Shown in pieces: positions 1 to 8,978 of a DNA stretch of 64,000 bases (positions are counted from its first letter, which is position 1; the number at the start of each line of letters is the position of its first letter). Under the pieces are notes generated by a model that was given only the letters and a program-made list of their open reading frames with translations, had not been told where the DNA came from and did no database searches. Location: positions 336,501 to 400,500 of the forward strand of contig NC_011894.1 in NCBI RefSeq assembly GCF_000022085.1, given 5' to 3'. Position numbers and translations under genes: made by a program. The stretch is from Methylobacterium nodulans ORS 2060 (GTDB lineage: Bacteria > Pseudomonadota > Alphaproteobacteria > Rhizobiales > Beijerinckiaceae).

Positions 1-2
1 AC

Positions 3-515
3 ATCATGGTCGGGCGCCACCATCTCCTGCGCAACAACTTCCTGACAGGCTCGCTCTACTGGCTGCCGGGCGTGCGGAGCGAGGAGCTCGCACATCGGCG
101 GCGCGTGGAGGAGATCATCGACTTCCTCGACCTCCAGGCCTACCGGAAGGCGACGGCCGGCACCCTGTCCTACGGGTTGCGCAAGCGGGTCGAGCTCGCC
201 CGCGCCATGGCGCTGGAACCCAGGCTGATCCTCCTCGACGAGCCGATGGCCGGCATGAACCTCGAGGAGAAGGAGGACATGGCCCGCTACATCGTCGACC
301 TGAACGAGGAGTTCGGGATGACGGTGGTGATGATCGAGCACGACATGGGCGTGGTCATGGACATCTCGCACCGGGTCATGGTGCTGGATTTCGGCCGCCG
401 CATCGCGCTCGGGCGCCCCGAGGCGGTGCTGGCCGATCCGCATGTCCGCCGCGCCTATCTGGGCGAGGAGGACGAGGCCGAGGACGCGCAGGCTCCGATC
501 CGGGCGGTGTCGTGA
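3..515 (+). CDS. livG: ABC transporter ATP-binding protein, LivG type (5' end missing)
   Basis: This is the C-terminal two thirds of an ATPase of a branched-chain-amino-acid-type (HAAT) importer; the Walker A loop lies upstream of the window. Visible are the signature motif LSYGLRKRVELARAM, Walker B LILLDEP followed by the LivG-typical MAGMN, and the H-loop in MIEHDMG. LivG subunits work with a LivF ATPase on the cytoplasmic face to drive import through LivH/LivM. The stop codon overlaps the start of the acyl-CoA synthetase gene (GTGATG), so the two are translationally coupled, and livH, livM, a binding protein and livF follow on the same strand. Family assignment is secure; the substrate is not known. 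Confidence 0.93.
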   Translation: MMVGRHHLLRNNFLTGSLYWLPGVRSEELAHRRRVEEIIDFLDLQAYRKATAGTLSYGLRKRVELARAMALEPRLILLDEPMAGMNLEEKEDMARYIVDLNEEFGMTVVMIEHDMGVVMDISHRVMVLDFGRRIALGRPEAVLADPHVRRAYLGEEDEAEDAQAPIRAVS

Positions 516-2446
516 TGGGAACCGACTTCGCGGCCCGCGCGGCCAAGGCCGACACCTTCCCGAAGCTCCTGGCGCTCAACGCCCGCGAACACCCGCACGC
601 GGTCGCCCTGCGCGAGAAGGATCTCGGGCTGTGGCGCCCGACGACCTGGAGCCAGTATCAGGACCGCGTGCGCGCCTTCGCGCTGGGCCTGCGCGATCTC
701 GGCATCGGCGAGGGCGACGTCGTCGGGCTGATCGGCGACAACCGGCCGGACTGGGTGGCGGGCGAGATCGCCGCCCACGCGCTCGGCGCCCTCACGCTCG
801 GCCTCTACCGCGACGCGCTGGAGGACGAGGTCCACTATCTGCTCGACTACGGCGAGGCCCGCGTGGTCTTCGCCGAGGACGAGGAGCAGGTCGACAAGCT
901 CATCGGCCTCGCCGACCGCGTGCCGAGCCTGCGCCACATCGTCTATTCCGACCCGCGCGGCATGCGGAAATACGACGACCGCCGCCTGATCTCGGCCGAG
1001 GCGCTGGCCAGGCGCGGCGCGGCGCTGGAGGCGGCCGAGCCCGGCCTCTACGAGCGGCTGGTCGAGGCCACGGACGGCGAGGCGGTGGCGATCCTCTGCA
1101 CCACCTCGGGCACGACCGCGCGCCCGAAGCTCGCGATGCTGAGCGCAGGCCGGGTGCTGCGCCACTGCGCGAGCTATCTCGCTGCCGACCCGAAGGGCCC
1201 GGAGGACGACTACGTCTCGGTTCTCCCCCTGCCCTGGATCATGGAGCAGATCTACGCGCTCGGTCAGGCGCTGCTCTCGCGGATGACGGTGAACTTCGTC
1301 GAGGAAGCCGATACCCTGATGCACGACTTCCGGGAGATCGCCCCGACCTTCGTGCTGTTCGCCCCGCGGGTCTGGGAGGCCATCGCGGCGGATGTGCGCG
1401 CCCGGATGATGGACGCCTCGCCCCTCAAGCGATGGCTGTACGAGCGCGGCATGGCGCGGGGCCTCCGGGCCCTCGAGGCCGGGCGGCGCTCGCCCGTCGC
1501 CGAGGCCGTCCTGTTCCGGGCGCTCCGCGACCGGCTCGGCTTCACCCGCCTGCGCTCCGCGGCGACCGGCGGCGCGGCCCTCGGCCCCGACACGTTCCGG
1601 TTCTTCCGGGCGCTCGGCGTGCCGCTGCGCCAGCTCTACGGGCAGACCGAGGCCATGGGCGCCTACACGCTCCACCGCGGCGACAGGGTCGATTTCGACA
1701 CGGTGGGCATGCCCTTCGACGACAGCATCACGGTGCGCATCGTCGATCCGGACCGCAACGGCATCGGCGAGATCTGGGCCCGCCACGACAACATGTTCCT
1801 CGGCTACTACAAGGCGCCGGAGGGCACGGGCGACGTGGTCGACGGCTGGATGCACACGGGCGATGCCGGCTATCTCGACGCCAAGGGCGAGCTCGTCGTC
1901 ATCGACCGGGTCAAGGATCTCGCGCTCAATGCCCGCGGCGAGCGCTTCTCGCCGCAATACCTGGAGAACAAGCTCAAGTTCTCGCCCTACGTGGCGGAGG
2001 CCGTGATCCTCGGGGCCGGGCGCGACGATCTGGCGGCGGTGATCTGCATCCGCTTCTCGGTCGTGGCGAAATGGGCGGAGAAGAACCGCATCGCCTTCAC
2101 CACCTACAGCGACCTCGCCGCCAAGCCCGAGGTCATCGCGCTCCTCAAGGCGGAGGTCGAGCGCGTCAACGCCAGCCTCCCGGAGACGCAGCGCATCGCC
2201 AGATTCGTGCTCCTCTACAAGGAACTCGACGCCGACGACGGCGAGCTCACGCGCACCCGCAAGGTCCGCCGCGGCGTGATCAACGAGAAATACGCCGACC
2301 TGATCGCGGCGATCTATGCGGGCCAGCCGAGCTACCGGGTCGACACCGTGATCCGCTTCCAGGATGGCAGCACGCAGCGCATCCGCACCACGCTGCCGGT
2401 GACCGACCTGCGCCGGGCTGTGCCGGTCCTTGCCGCCGCCGAATAG
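512..2446 (+). CDS. AMP-dependent acyl-CoA synthetase (long-chain FadD-like)
   Basis: A 644-residue ANL-superfamily adenylating enzyme that should activate a carboxylic acid to acyl-AMP and then to acyl-CoA. The phosphate-binding loop TSGTTARPK is near residue 197, the A5 motif YGQTEAMG near 375, and the ATP-ribose Asp in WMHTGDAGYLD near 448, followed by VVIDRVKDL. Length and the late C-terminal extension fit the long-chain/FACL subgroup. It starts at GTG 512 (or the adjacent ATG 515) overlapping the upstream livG stop, and livH begins 12 bases after its end. Being embedded within an importer operon suggests that the imported solute is itself the substrate (fatty, aromatic or terpenoid acid); that is inference from context only. 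Confidence 0.9.
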   Translation: MMGTDFAARAAKADTFPKLLALNAREHPHAVALREKDLGLWRPTTWSQYQDRVRAFALGLRDLGIGEGDVVGLIGDNRPDWVAGEIAAHALGALTLGLYRDALEDEVHYLLDYGEARVVFAEDEEQVDKLIGLADRVPSLRHIVYSDPRGMRKYDDRRLISAEALARRGAALEAAEPGLYERLVEATDGEAVAILCTTSGTTARPKLAMLSAGRVLRHCASYLAADPKGPEDDYVSVLPLPWIMEQIYALGQALLSRMTVNFVEEADTLMHDFREIAPTFVLFAPRVWEAIAADVRARMMDASPLKRWLYERGMARGLRALEAGRRSPVAEAVLFRALRDRLGFTRLRSAATGGAALGPDTFRFFRALGVPLRQLYGQTEAMGAYTLHRGDRVDFDTVGMPFDDSITVRIVDPDRNGIGEIWARHDNMFLGYYKAPEGTGDVVDGWMHTGDAGYLDAKGELVVIDRVKDLALNARGERFSPQYLENKLKFSPYVAEAVILGAGRDDLAAVICIRFSVVAKWAEKNRIAFTTYSDLAAKPEVIALLKAEVERVNASLPETQRIARFVLLYKELDADDGELTRTRKVRRGVINEKYADLIAAIYAGQPSYRVDTVIRFQDGSTQRIRTTLPVTDLRRAVPVLAAAE

Positions 2447-2458
2447 GCTTCGCCGCCC

Positions 2459-3352
2459 ATGACCTCCCATCTCCTCGTCCAACTCGTCCTGAACGGGCTC
2501 ATCGTCGGCGCACTCTACGGCGTCGTCGCCATGAGCTTCGTCCTGATCTACAAGGCGAGCCAGGTCGTGAACTTCGCGCAGGGCGAATTCCTGCTGATCG
2601 GCGCCTGGATCTGCTGGTGGCTGCTGACCACCTACCAGCTGCCGTTCGTCGTCGGCATGCTCGTCACCTTCGCGTTCATGCTGGTCTTCGGCATCGCGCT
2701 GCAGGTCGTGGTGCTGCGCCCGCTGATCGGCGAGCCGATCATCTCGGTCATCATGGTGACGATCGGCCTCTCGATCTTCTTCCAGGCCCTGTGCAAGTGG
2801 CTGTTCGGGGTGTTCGCCCAGCCCTTCCCGCCGATCTTCGCGACGCAATCGGTGTCGATCCTCGGCCTGGAGATCCAGACCGTCTATCTGATGAGCCTCG
2901 GCATCTCGGTCGCCATGATGGCGGCCTTCGCGTGGTTCTTCCGCTTCTCCCGGCACGGCCTCGCCATGCGGGCCACCGCCTTCGACCAGCAGGTGGCGCA
3001 GTCGCTCGGCATCCCGGTGCGCAACGTCTTCGCGATGGCCTGGGCGATCTCGGCGGTGGTGTCCTCGGTCGCCGGCATCGTGGTCGGCATCGTCAACGGG
3101 GTGTCCTCGGCCCTGTCGCTCTACGGCATCAAGGTCTTCCCGGCGGTCATCCTGGGCGGGCTCGATTCCGTCGTCGGCGCGGTGATCGGCGGCCTCGTCA
3201 TCGGGCTCCTGGAAAACATCGCCCAGTATGTCGACGGGCAGTACCTGCACTGGGGCAACCTCTATGAGATCGTGCCCTTCTACGTGCTGGTCGTGATCCT
3301 GATGATCAAACCCTACGGCCTGTTCGGCACCCGCGACATCGAGCGCGTCTGA
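2459..3352 (+). CDS. livH: HAAT-family ABC permease, LivH type
   Basis: A 297-residue integral inner-membrane permease. The N-terminus carries the family hallmark NGLIVGALYGVVAMSFVLIY and an early NFAQGEF motif, and the C-terminal half holds VILGGLDSVVGAVIGGLVIG, the cytoplasmic loop that contacts the ATPases. About eight hydrophobic segments are visible. It pairs with the livM gene that begins 7 bases downstream to form the translocation pore. It lies in one operon with livG, an acyl-CoA synthetase, livM, a binding protein and livF. No unusual residues noted. Confidence 0.93.
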   Translation: MTSHLLVQLVLNGLIVGALYGVVAMSFVLIYKASQVVNFAQGEFLLIGAWICWWLLTTYQLPFVVGMLVTFAFMLVFGIALQVVVLRPLIGEPIISVIMVTIGLSIFFQALCKWLFGVFAQPFPPIFATQSVSILGLEIQTVYLMSLGISVAMMAAFAWFFRFSRHGLAMRATAFDQQVAQSLGIPVRNVFAMAWAISAVVSSVAGIVVGIVNGVSSALSLYGIKVFPAVILGGLDSVVGAVIGGLVIGLLENIAQYVDGQYLHWGNLYEIVPFYVLVVILMIKPYGLFGTRDIERV

Positions 3353-3359
3353 GGACACG

Positions 3360-4433
3360 ATGGCGACCCAAAGCCTGATCCCGGCCGGCGACTTCCGCAC
3401 CAGCTACGCGGCCGACACCACCCTCTTCCCGACCGCGGGCAGCCGCTATGCGGTCTGGGCCGGCCTCGCGCTCCTCTGCCTCGCGCCGCTGATCCTCGAC
3501 CGCTACTGGCTGAGCCTGCTCATCCAGATCGGCTATTTCGCGGTGGCGGCGCTCGGCCTCAACATCCTGGTCGGCTTCACCGGGCAGATCTCGATCGGGC
3601 ATGCCGCCTTCTTCGGCTTCGGCGCCTTCGCCTCCGCGTGGCTGTCGAACAATCTCGCGATCCCGGTCTTCTTCGCGATCCCGCTCTCAGGCATAGTCAC
3701 CACCGCGGTCGGGCTCGTCTTCGGCCTGCCGGCGGCCCGCCTCAAGGGCCTCTACCTCGCCATCGCGACGCTCGCCGCGCAGTACATCCTGCAGGACTTC
3801 TTCGCCCGGGCGAACTGGTTCACGGGCGGCGTCGCCGGCACGCCGGCCGAGGCCTTCTCGATCCTCGGCTTCGCCTTCGACACCGACCAGCGCTACTTCT
3901 ACGTGGTCCTCGCCTATCTGGTGCTGACCTTCGTGCTCGCCTCCAACCTGATGCACAGCCGCGACGGCCGCGCCCTGGTGGCGGTGCGCGACCATTATCT
4001 CTCGGCCGAGATGATGGGGATCAACCTCACGCGCTACCGCACCCTGTCCTTCGGGCTCTCGGCCTTCTTCGCCGGGGTCGGCGGCGCGCTCTATGCCCAT
4101 TACCTGCAATTCGTCTCGGTCGAGGGCTTCGGGATCCTGCTGTCGATCCAGTTCCTCGGCATGATCATCATCGGGGGCCTCGGCTCGATCATGGGGACCC
4201 TGATGGGCACCGCCTTCATGGTGCTGGTGCCGGAAGCGATGGGCTGGATCACCGACGCGGTGCGCGGCTCCGCCCTCGACCGGGCGCTCGCCCTCAAGGA
4301 CAACCTCTCCTTCCTGCGCGAGATGGCGATCGGCCTCGTGATCGTCCTGTTCCTGATCTTCGAGCCGGACGGCCTCGCCCATCGCTGGCGCCAGATCAAG
4401 GCGTACTGGAAACTCTACCCGTTCTCGCACTGA
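3360..4433 (+). CDS. livM: HAAT-family ABC permease, LivM type
   Basis: A 357-residue membrane permease, the partner of LivH. The family motif LNILVGFTGQISIGHAAFFG is near residue 62, the segment RLKGLYLAIATLAAQYILQ follows, and the EAA-like loop is within MIIIGGLGSIMGTLMGTAF. It is somewhat longer than many LivM proteins because of a hydrophilic N-terminal stretch of about 30 residues and a C-terminal tail ending in a basic, aromatic segment. Downstream, 58 bases separate it from the start chosen for the binding protein. Confidence 0.93.
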   Translation: MATQSLIPAGDFRTSYAADTTLFPTAGSRYAVWAGLALLCLAPLILDRYWLSLLIQIGYFAVAALGLNILVGFTGQISIGHAAFFGFGAFASAWLSNNLAIPVFFAIPLSGIVTTAVGLVFGLPAARLKGLYLAIATLAAQYILQDFFARANWFTGGVAGTPAEAFSILGFAFDTDQRYFYVVLAYLVLTFVLASNLMHSRDGRALVAVRDHYLSAEMMGINLTRYRTLSFGLSAFFAGVGGALYAHYLQFVSVEGFGILLSIQFLGMIIIGGLGSIMGTLMGTAFMVLVPEAMGWITDAVRGSALDRALALKDNLSFLREMAIGLVIVLFLIFEPDGLAHRWRQIKAYWKLYPFSH

Positions 4434-4491
4434 TGCGACGAGAACCAGAACAGGCCGAACGGCCGTGATCCCACCGGAGGAAACCCTGAGG

Positions 4492-5772
4492 ATGCTTCGT
4501 CCCATCACCCTGGTCCCCGCGCTCGCCCTCGGGCTCGCGCTCGGCCTGCCCGCCCGCGCCGCCGACGTGCCGATCGGCCACCTTGCCGACCAGAGCGGCG
4601 CCACCTCGGATGTCGGCGTGCCCTATGCCCAGGGCGTCGCGGATGCCCTCGCCTGGATCAACCGCAAGGGCGGCGTCGGCGGCCAGAAGCTCGCCGTCGA
4701 GACGGTCGATTACGGCTATCAAGTCCCGCGCGCGGTCGCCCAATACAAGAAGTGGACGAGCGGGCGCGACCGGGTCGCGGCGATCCAGGGCTGGGGCACC
4801 GCCGATACCGAGGCGCTCTCGGCCTTCGTCGCCAAGGACGAGATCCCCTACATCTCGGGCTCCTACGCCGCGCAGGTGAGCGACCCGACCGGCTCCAGCG
4901 GCAAGGCCAAGGCCGCGCCCTACAACTTCTTCTACGGGCCGACCTATTCGGACGCGCTGCGCGCCATGCTGATCTGGGCGGCCGAGGACTGGAAGAGCAA
5001 GGGCAAGGCCGGCAAGCCCAAATACGTCCATATGGGCGGCAACCACCCCTACCCGAACTCGCCCAAGGAGGCGGGCGAGGCGATGGCGAAGGAACTCGGC
5101 TTCGAGGTGCTGCCGGCCATCGTCTTCGCCCTGGCGCCGGGCGACTACACGGCCCAGTGCCTGACGGCGAAGAATGCCGGGGCGAACTACGCTTATCTTG
5201 GCAATACCGGCGGCTCGAACATCTCGCTGCTCAAGTCCTGCAAGGCGGTGGGCGCCGATATCCAGTTCATGGGCAATGTCTGGGGCATGGACGAGAACGC
5301 CGCCAAGGCCGCGGGCGAGGCCGCCAACGGCGTGGTCTTCCCGGTGCGCACCGCCACGGTGACGGGCGGCAGCGCGCCCGGCCTCAAGACGATCGCGGAG
5401 ATCTCGAAGGAATCGGATCCTGCGGGCACGGCCTACCGGCCGGTGCATTATCTCGCGGGGGTCTGCGCGGCGCTCTACATGAGCGAGGCGATCGGCTGGG
5501 CCAAGGACAATGGCGGCATCAGCGGCCCGAACGTCCGCAAGGGCTTCTACCAGAAGAAGAACTGGGTGCCGGCCGGCCTGGAGGGCGTCTGCGTGCCCTC
5601 CACCTGGTCCGAGACCGATCACCGCGGGATGATGGTGGTGAACATCTATCGGGCGAAGGTCTCGGGCGCCACCGACGGCGCCCTCGCCGACCTGATCCGG
5701 GCCGGGACCGTGAAGCTCGAGCCGGTGAAGACCGTGGAACTGCCCCGCAAGCCGGACTGGCTCGGCTGGTAG
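4492..5772 (+). CDS. Periplasmic substrate-binding protein of the HAAT importer
   Basis: A 426-residue type-I periplasmic binding protein (Peripla_BP_6/LivK-like). The start ATG 4492 is chosen because it gives a clean Sec signal peptide (LALGLALGLPARA, cleavage after ARA near residue 23) behind a GGAGG at 4476-4480; an in-frame GTG at 4465 would put ten polar residues in front. The mature protein begins DVPIGHLADQSGATSDVG, a typical first strand and ligand-binding Ser/Thr region. It is longer than amino-acid LivK proteins (about 350-370 residues), matching the subgroup found with acyl-CoA synthetase-linked importers. It delivers the solute to the LivHM pore encoded upstream. Confidence 0.9.
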   Translation: MLRPITLVPALALGLALGLPARAADVPIGHLADQSGATSDVGVPYAQGVADALAWINRKGGVGGQKLAVETVDYGYQVPRAVAQYKKWTSGRDRVAAIQGWGTADTEALSAFVAKDEIPYISGSYAAQVSDPTGSSGKAKAAPYNFFYGPTYSDALRAMLIWAAEDWKSKGKAGKPKYVHMGGNHPYPNSPKEAGEAMAKELGFEVLPAIVFALAPGDYTAQCLTAKNAGANYAYLGNTGGSNISLLKSCKAVGADIQFMGNVWGMDENAAKAAGEAANGVVFPVRTATVTGGSAPGLKTIAEISKESDPAGTAYRPVHYLAGVCAALYMSEAIGWAKDNGGISGPNVRKGFYQKKNWVPAGLEGVCVPSTWSETDHRGMMVVNIYRAKVSGATDGALADLIRAGTVKLEPVKTVELPRKPDWLGW

Positions 5773-5812
5773 GCGACGACGCCATCCTCGGACGAGGCGC
5801 GGGCCGCGCGGG

Positions 5813-5848
5813 GGGGATCCCCTCTCCCACTCGGGAGAGGGGATCCCC
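5813..5848. repeat. Perfect 16-bp hairpin, CCCTCTCCC repeat family
   Basis: Arms 5813-5828 and 5833-5848 are exact reverse complements (GGGGATCCCCTCTCCC) around the loop ACTC. The hairpin lies between the binding-protein and livF genes of one operon. There is no T-run, so it is not an obvious intrinsic terminator; it may stabilise or separate mRNA segments. The same CCCTCTCCC/GGGAGAGGG core occurs as paired modules at 39438-39586 and around the nested insertion at 42971-47057. Confidence 0.85.
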
Positions 5849-5896
5849 GCGATACATCCGGCAGCCGTGCAGTGCGTCACCATCGTGGAGCCACCC

Positions 5897-6733
<837 letters not shown>

Positions 6734-6807
6734 CCGGCCCTGCGGGCGCGACGGCACATTTCCGGCCCTCGCGCGTTGTCCGGCGTCCCACAGAGGAGCG
6801 GACGCGG

Positions 6808-7053
6808 ATGCCGAACGCCACCTACCTCACGCCGGACGAAGTCGAAGCCTATGCCAGGGCCGGCGAGGAGGCGCTGAAGCTGTGCCTTCGCCGCCATCTG
6901 GCAGAGGAGCAGGCCGCGTTCTGGCACGCCATCCGGCTCTGCTACGGGCAGAGCCTCTCGCCTCTCCCTGCGGCCGACCTCGCCGCCCTCCCCGCGGCCG
7001 CGATTCCGGCGCCGCATGTGCTCCAGGGCGCCGTCCCCGTCGAGCTGCAATAG
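6808..7053 (+). CDS. Small hypothetical protein
   Basis: An 81-residue protein of unknown function. A good ribosome-binding site GAGGAG (6793-6798) lies 9 bases before ATG 6808. The N-terminal half is helical and charged (TPDEVEAYARAGEEALKLCLRRHLAEEQAAFWHAIRLCYG); the second half is Ala/Pro-rich. No signal peptide or membrane segment. It stands alone, 74 bases after livF on the same strand, so could be read as the last gene of that operon. Support is the RBS plus the codon usage typical of the genome; function cannot be inferred. Confidence 0.5.
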   Translation: MPNATYLTPDEVEAYARAGEEALKLCLRRHLAEEQAAFWHAIRLCYGQSLSPLPAADLAALPAAAIPAPHVLQGAVPVELQ

Positions 7054-7134
7054 GCGGTCGCGCGCCCCACGAGCAGCCAGGAAGCCGCCACCGTCCCGGG
7101 ACGCCTCCCCTCGTCATCGCTGTCGCGCCACCCC

Positions 7135-7222
7135 GATCAGTTCACCACCGGCCGGGCCGACCTTGAGGGATGACACCGCGGCTGACTGAGCGCGCCCTCC
7201 TGGGGCGGCTGCCACGCAGGTC
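7135..7222. repeat. Dispersed intergenic repeat, copy A
   Basis: Two blocks here recur at 12085-12428. Block 1 is 7135-7157 (begins GATCAGTTCACCACCGGCC) and is identical over 23 bases to 12085-12107. Block 2 is 7202-7222 (GGGGCGGCTGCCACGCAGG plus two bases) and is identical over 21 bases to 12408-12428. The spacer between blocks is about 45 bases here and about 300 bases in the other copy. No coding function is apparent; the block lies between a small gene and the asparaginase gene. Confidence 0.7.
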
Positions 7223-7337
7223 AGGTTCTCTTGAGGGCCCGACCGGACATTCGTCCCTGACGTTCCGGCCCTTGCGTCGCGGCCCGATTCTCGCCTCTGT
7301 CGCGCCGATCGCATCGGACGAGCCGGAGGACACAGGA

Positions 7338-8339
7338 ATGGCGCAGCGGCCGAAGGTGGCTTTCATCGGTACGGGCGGGACGATGTCGTCCATCGGCCGG
7401 GACAGACTCGACCTCCTCGACTACACGGCGACCGACAAGCGGCTCGAGGCGGATGCGATCCTCGACGCCGTGCCGGAAGCGCGCGCGGTCGCGGAGGTGA
7501 TCCCGGTCCGGTTCCGGGCGGTGACAAGTCCGGCCATCGGATTCGGCGTGTGGCGCGACCTCGTCCGGCTCTGCGAGCAGCAGGTCGCGGCGCATCCCGA
7601 CCTCGCCGGCATCGTCATCGGCCACGGCACCGCCACTCTGGAGGAAACCGCCTATGCGCTCTCCCTCACCCTCACGGTCGAGGTGCCGGTGGTGCTCGTG
7701 GGCTCCCAGCGGCCGATCAGCGCCCTGTCGAGCGACGCGCCCCTCAACCTCGTCAACGCGATCCGCACCGCCGCCGCCCCGCAATCCCGCGGCCGGGGCG
7801 TGCTCGTCGTCCTCAACGACGAGATCCAGGCCGCCCGCGACGTGACCAAGACGTCGGTCGCCCGGATGCAGACCTTCCGCACGGCGGATTTCGGCATCCT
7901 GGGGCAGGTGGACGGCCCCTCCGTCACCTACTACCGCCGCAGCGAGCGCCGCTATGCGCCGGACACCGAATTCGACATCCGTGCCCTGCCGGCGCTGCCG
8001 CGGGTCGACATCTCCTACGGCTACGCCGATGCGGATGGCACCGCGGTGCGGGCCTTCGTGGCGGCAGGGGCCCGCGGCATCGTCTCGGCGGGCCTCGCCC
8101 CCGGCATGACGCCGCCGGCCGAGGCCGACGCGCTCGAGACGGCCGCGCAGGCGGGGATCCTGGTCGTGCAGTCGACCCGGGCCGGGAGCGGAATCGTGCC
8201 TCTGACGACGCGCCTGCACCAGCGCGGCATCCTCAGCGCCGACAATCTCACGCCGCAGAAGGCGCGCATCCTCCTCGCGCTCGCCCTCACCGTCACGTCG
8301 GATCCGCGGGCCGTCGCCGAGATCTTCGCGACCTACTGA
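7338..8339 (+). CDS. L-asparaginase-like amidohydrolase (variant active site)
   Basis: A 333-residue member of the bacterial asparaginase/glutaminase family, expected to hydrolyse asparagine or a related amide. The first active-site Thr sits in FIGTGGTMSS near residue 12. The second motif, normally HGTDT, reads GHGTATLEET, so the Asp of the Thr-Asp-Lys triad is Ala. The triad Lys is present in DVTKTSVAR, and VGSQRPISALSSDAPLNL matches the family. ATG 7338 is taken because it places the TGGT strand at the usual distance from the N-terminus behind AGGA; upstream in-frame residues look non-coding. No signal peptide is evident, so cytoplasmic. A strong hairpin terminator follows. Activity on asparagine should not be assumed given the Ala substitution. 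Confidence 0.85.
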   Translation: MAQRPKVAFIGTGGTMSSIGRDRLDLLDYTATDKRLEADAILDAVPEARAVAEVIPVRFRAVTSPAIGFGVWRDLVRLCEQQVAAHPDLAGIVIGHGTATLEETAYALSLTLTVEVPVVLVGSQRPISALSSDAPLNLVNAIRTAAAPQSRGRGVLVVLNDEIQAARDVTKTSVARMQTFRTADFGILGQVDGPSVTYYRRSERRYAPDTEFDIRALPALPRVDISYGYADADGTAVRAFVAAGARGIVSAGLAPGMTPPAEADALETAAQAGILVVQSTRAGSGIVPLTTRLHQRGILSADNLTPQKARILLALALTVTSDPRAVAEIFATY

Positions 8340-8364
8340 ACAGCGCCATCGATTCAAGCAGAGA

Positions 8365-8409
8365 GCCGGTCTTCACTGCCATTCGGCGGTGAAGACCGGC
8401 TTATCCTTT
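8365..8409 (+). terminator. Intrinsic terminator of the asparaginase-like gene
   Basis: Arms 8365-8376 (GCCGGTCTTCAC) and 8389-8400 (GTGAAGACCGGC) are perfectly complementary around a 12-base loop, followed by the T-rich stretch TTATCCTTT. It starts 26 bases after the stop codon of the upstream gene. Confidence 0.85.
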
Positions 8410-8496
8410 GTTAAACAGACGATTTCTGCCTTATCTCCGCCACAACTCACCGCCGAGATCGCCCAGGGCGGCGGTGATCTTGTCCAGGAGCACCCG

Positions 8497-8712
8497 ATGA
8501 GCTTGGTCGTTCTCGATCCCCTCACGGGAGAGCGCGTGGTCATCCGCCAAGAGCGGCCGTCCGAAGCCGGGCCCGATGCGGAGGTTCAGCGATGCAGCGC
8601 TTCTACTTCAATGCCCAGATCGGCGAGGTCCTGGTGGCCGATCTCGCCGGCGAGCCCCTCCCCGATGCCGAGCAGGCCTGGCACGCCTCCCAGGCCATCG
8701 CCGCCGCGATGA
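8497..8712 (+). CDS. Possible small ORF overlapping the DUF6894-like gene
   Basis: A 71-codon frame starting ATG 8497 behind AGGAG (8482-8486). Its first 30 residues (MSLVVLDPLTGERVVIRQER and on) look like protein, while the rest overlaps the next gene out of frame and is Pro/Ser/Arg-rich, typical of a shadow frame. It may be a short leader whose translation runs into the following start (8592). Weak call, based on RBS and N-terminal composition only. Confidence 0.25.
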   Translation: MSLVVLDPLTGERVVIRQERPSEAGPDAEVQRCSASTSMPRSARSWWPISPASPSPMPSRPGTPPRPSPPR

Positions 8713-8852
8713 TGCGCGAGCCGCGGACCCGCGACACGCTCATGGAGGCGAGCCTCGTCGTCACCAACGAGGCGGGCGAGGTGGTGATCGACCTGCCCTT
8801 CGCGGAGGCGGATCTGTTTGTCGCGGAGCCGGAGCACGCCTCCGCCGCCTAG
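8592..8852 (+). CDS. DUF6894-family small protein
   Basis: An 86-residue protein that opens MQRFYFN and contains LAGEPLPDAEQAW and a C-terminal ASLVVTNEAGEVVIDLPFAE. This pattern matches the short DUF6894-type proteins (an FDx-like start, D/E-x-x-G-x-x-L-P-D and a C-terminal V-x-D-x-x-G strand) that are present in many copies in Methylobacterium genomes; the family has no known function. RBS GCGGAGG (8578-8584) is well placed before ATG 8592. It is followed by a short spacer and then a convergent MFS gene. Confidence 0.75.
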   Translation: MQRFYFNAQIGEVLVADLAGEPLPDAEQAWHASQAIAAAMMREPRTRDTLMEASLVVTNEAGEVVIDLPFAEADLFVAEPEHASAA

Positions 8853-8978
8853 GGTTTAAGTCCAGGAGAACCGGACACCTTTTCTCTGTCCGGACGACGA
8901 CACATCGATGCCTCAAGGTCTGTCAGGCGCTTCCAGACGCGCCGGACAGCCCCTGAGGCTTGAGCCGCGCGCCTGACC

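Noticed and set aside
442..3267. Plus-strand frame of 941 codons overlapping the acyl-CoA synthetase and livH
   Set aside because: Arg/Pro/Gly-rich shadow frame in a GC-rich genome; no recognisable motif.
455..3400. Minus-strand frame of 981 codons opposite the first Liv operon
   Set aside because: Composition is dominated by Arg, Asp, Glu, His and Gly, as expected for the antisense of high-GC genes; no domains, and the opposite strand has clear genes.
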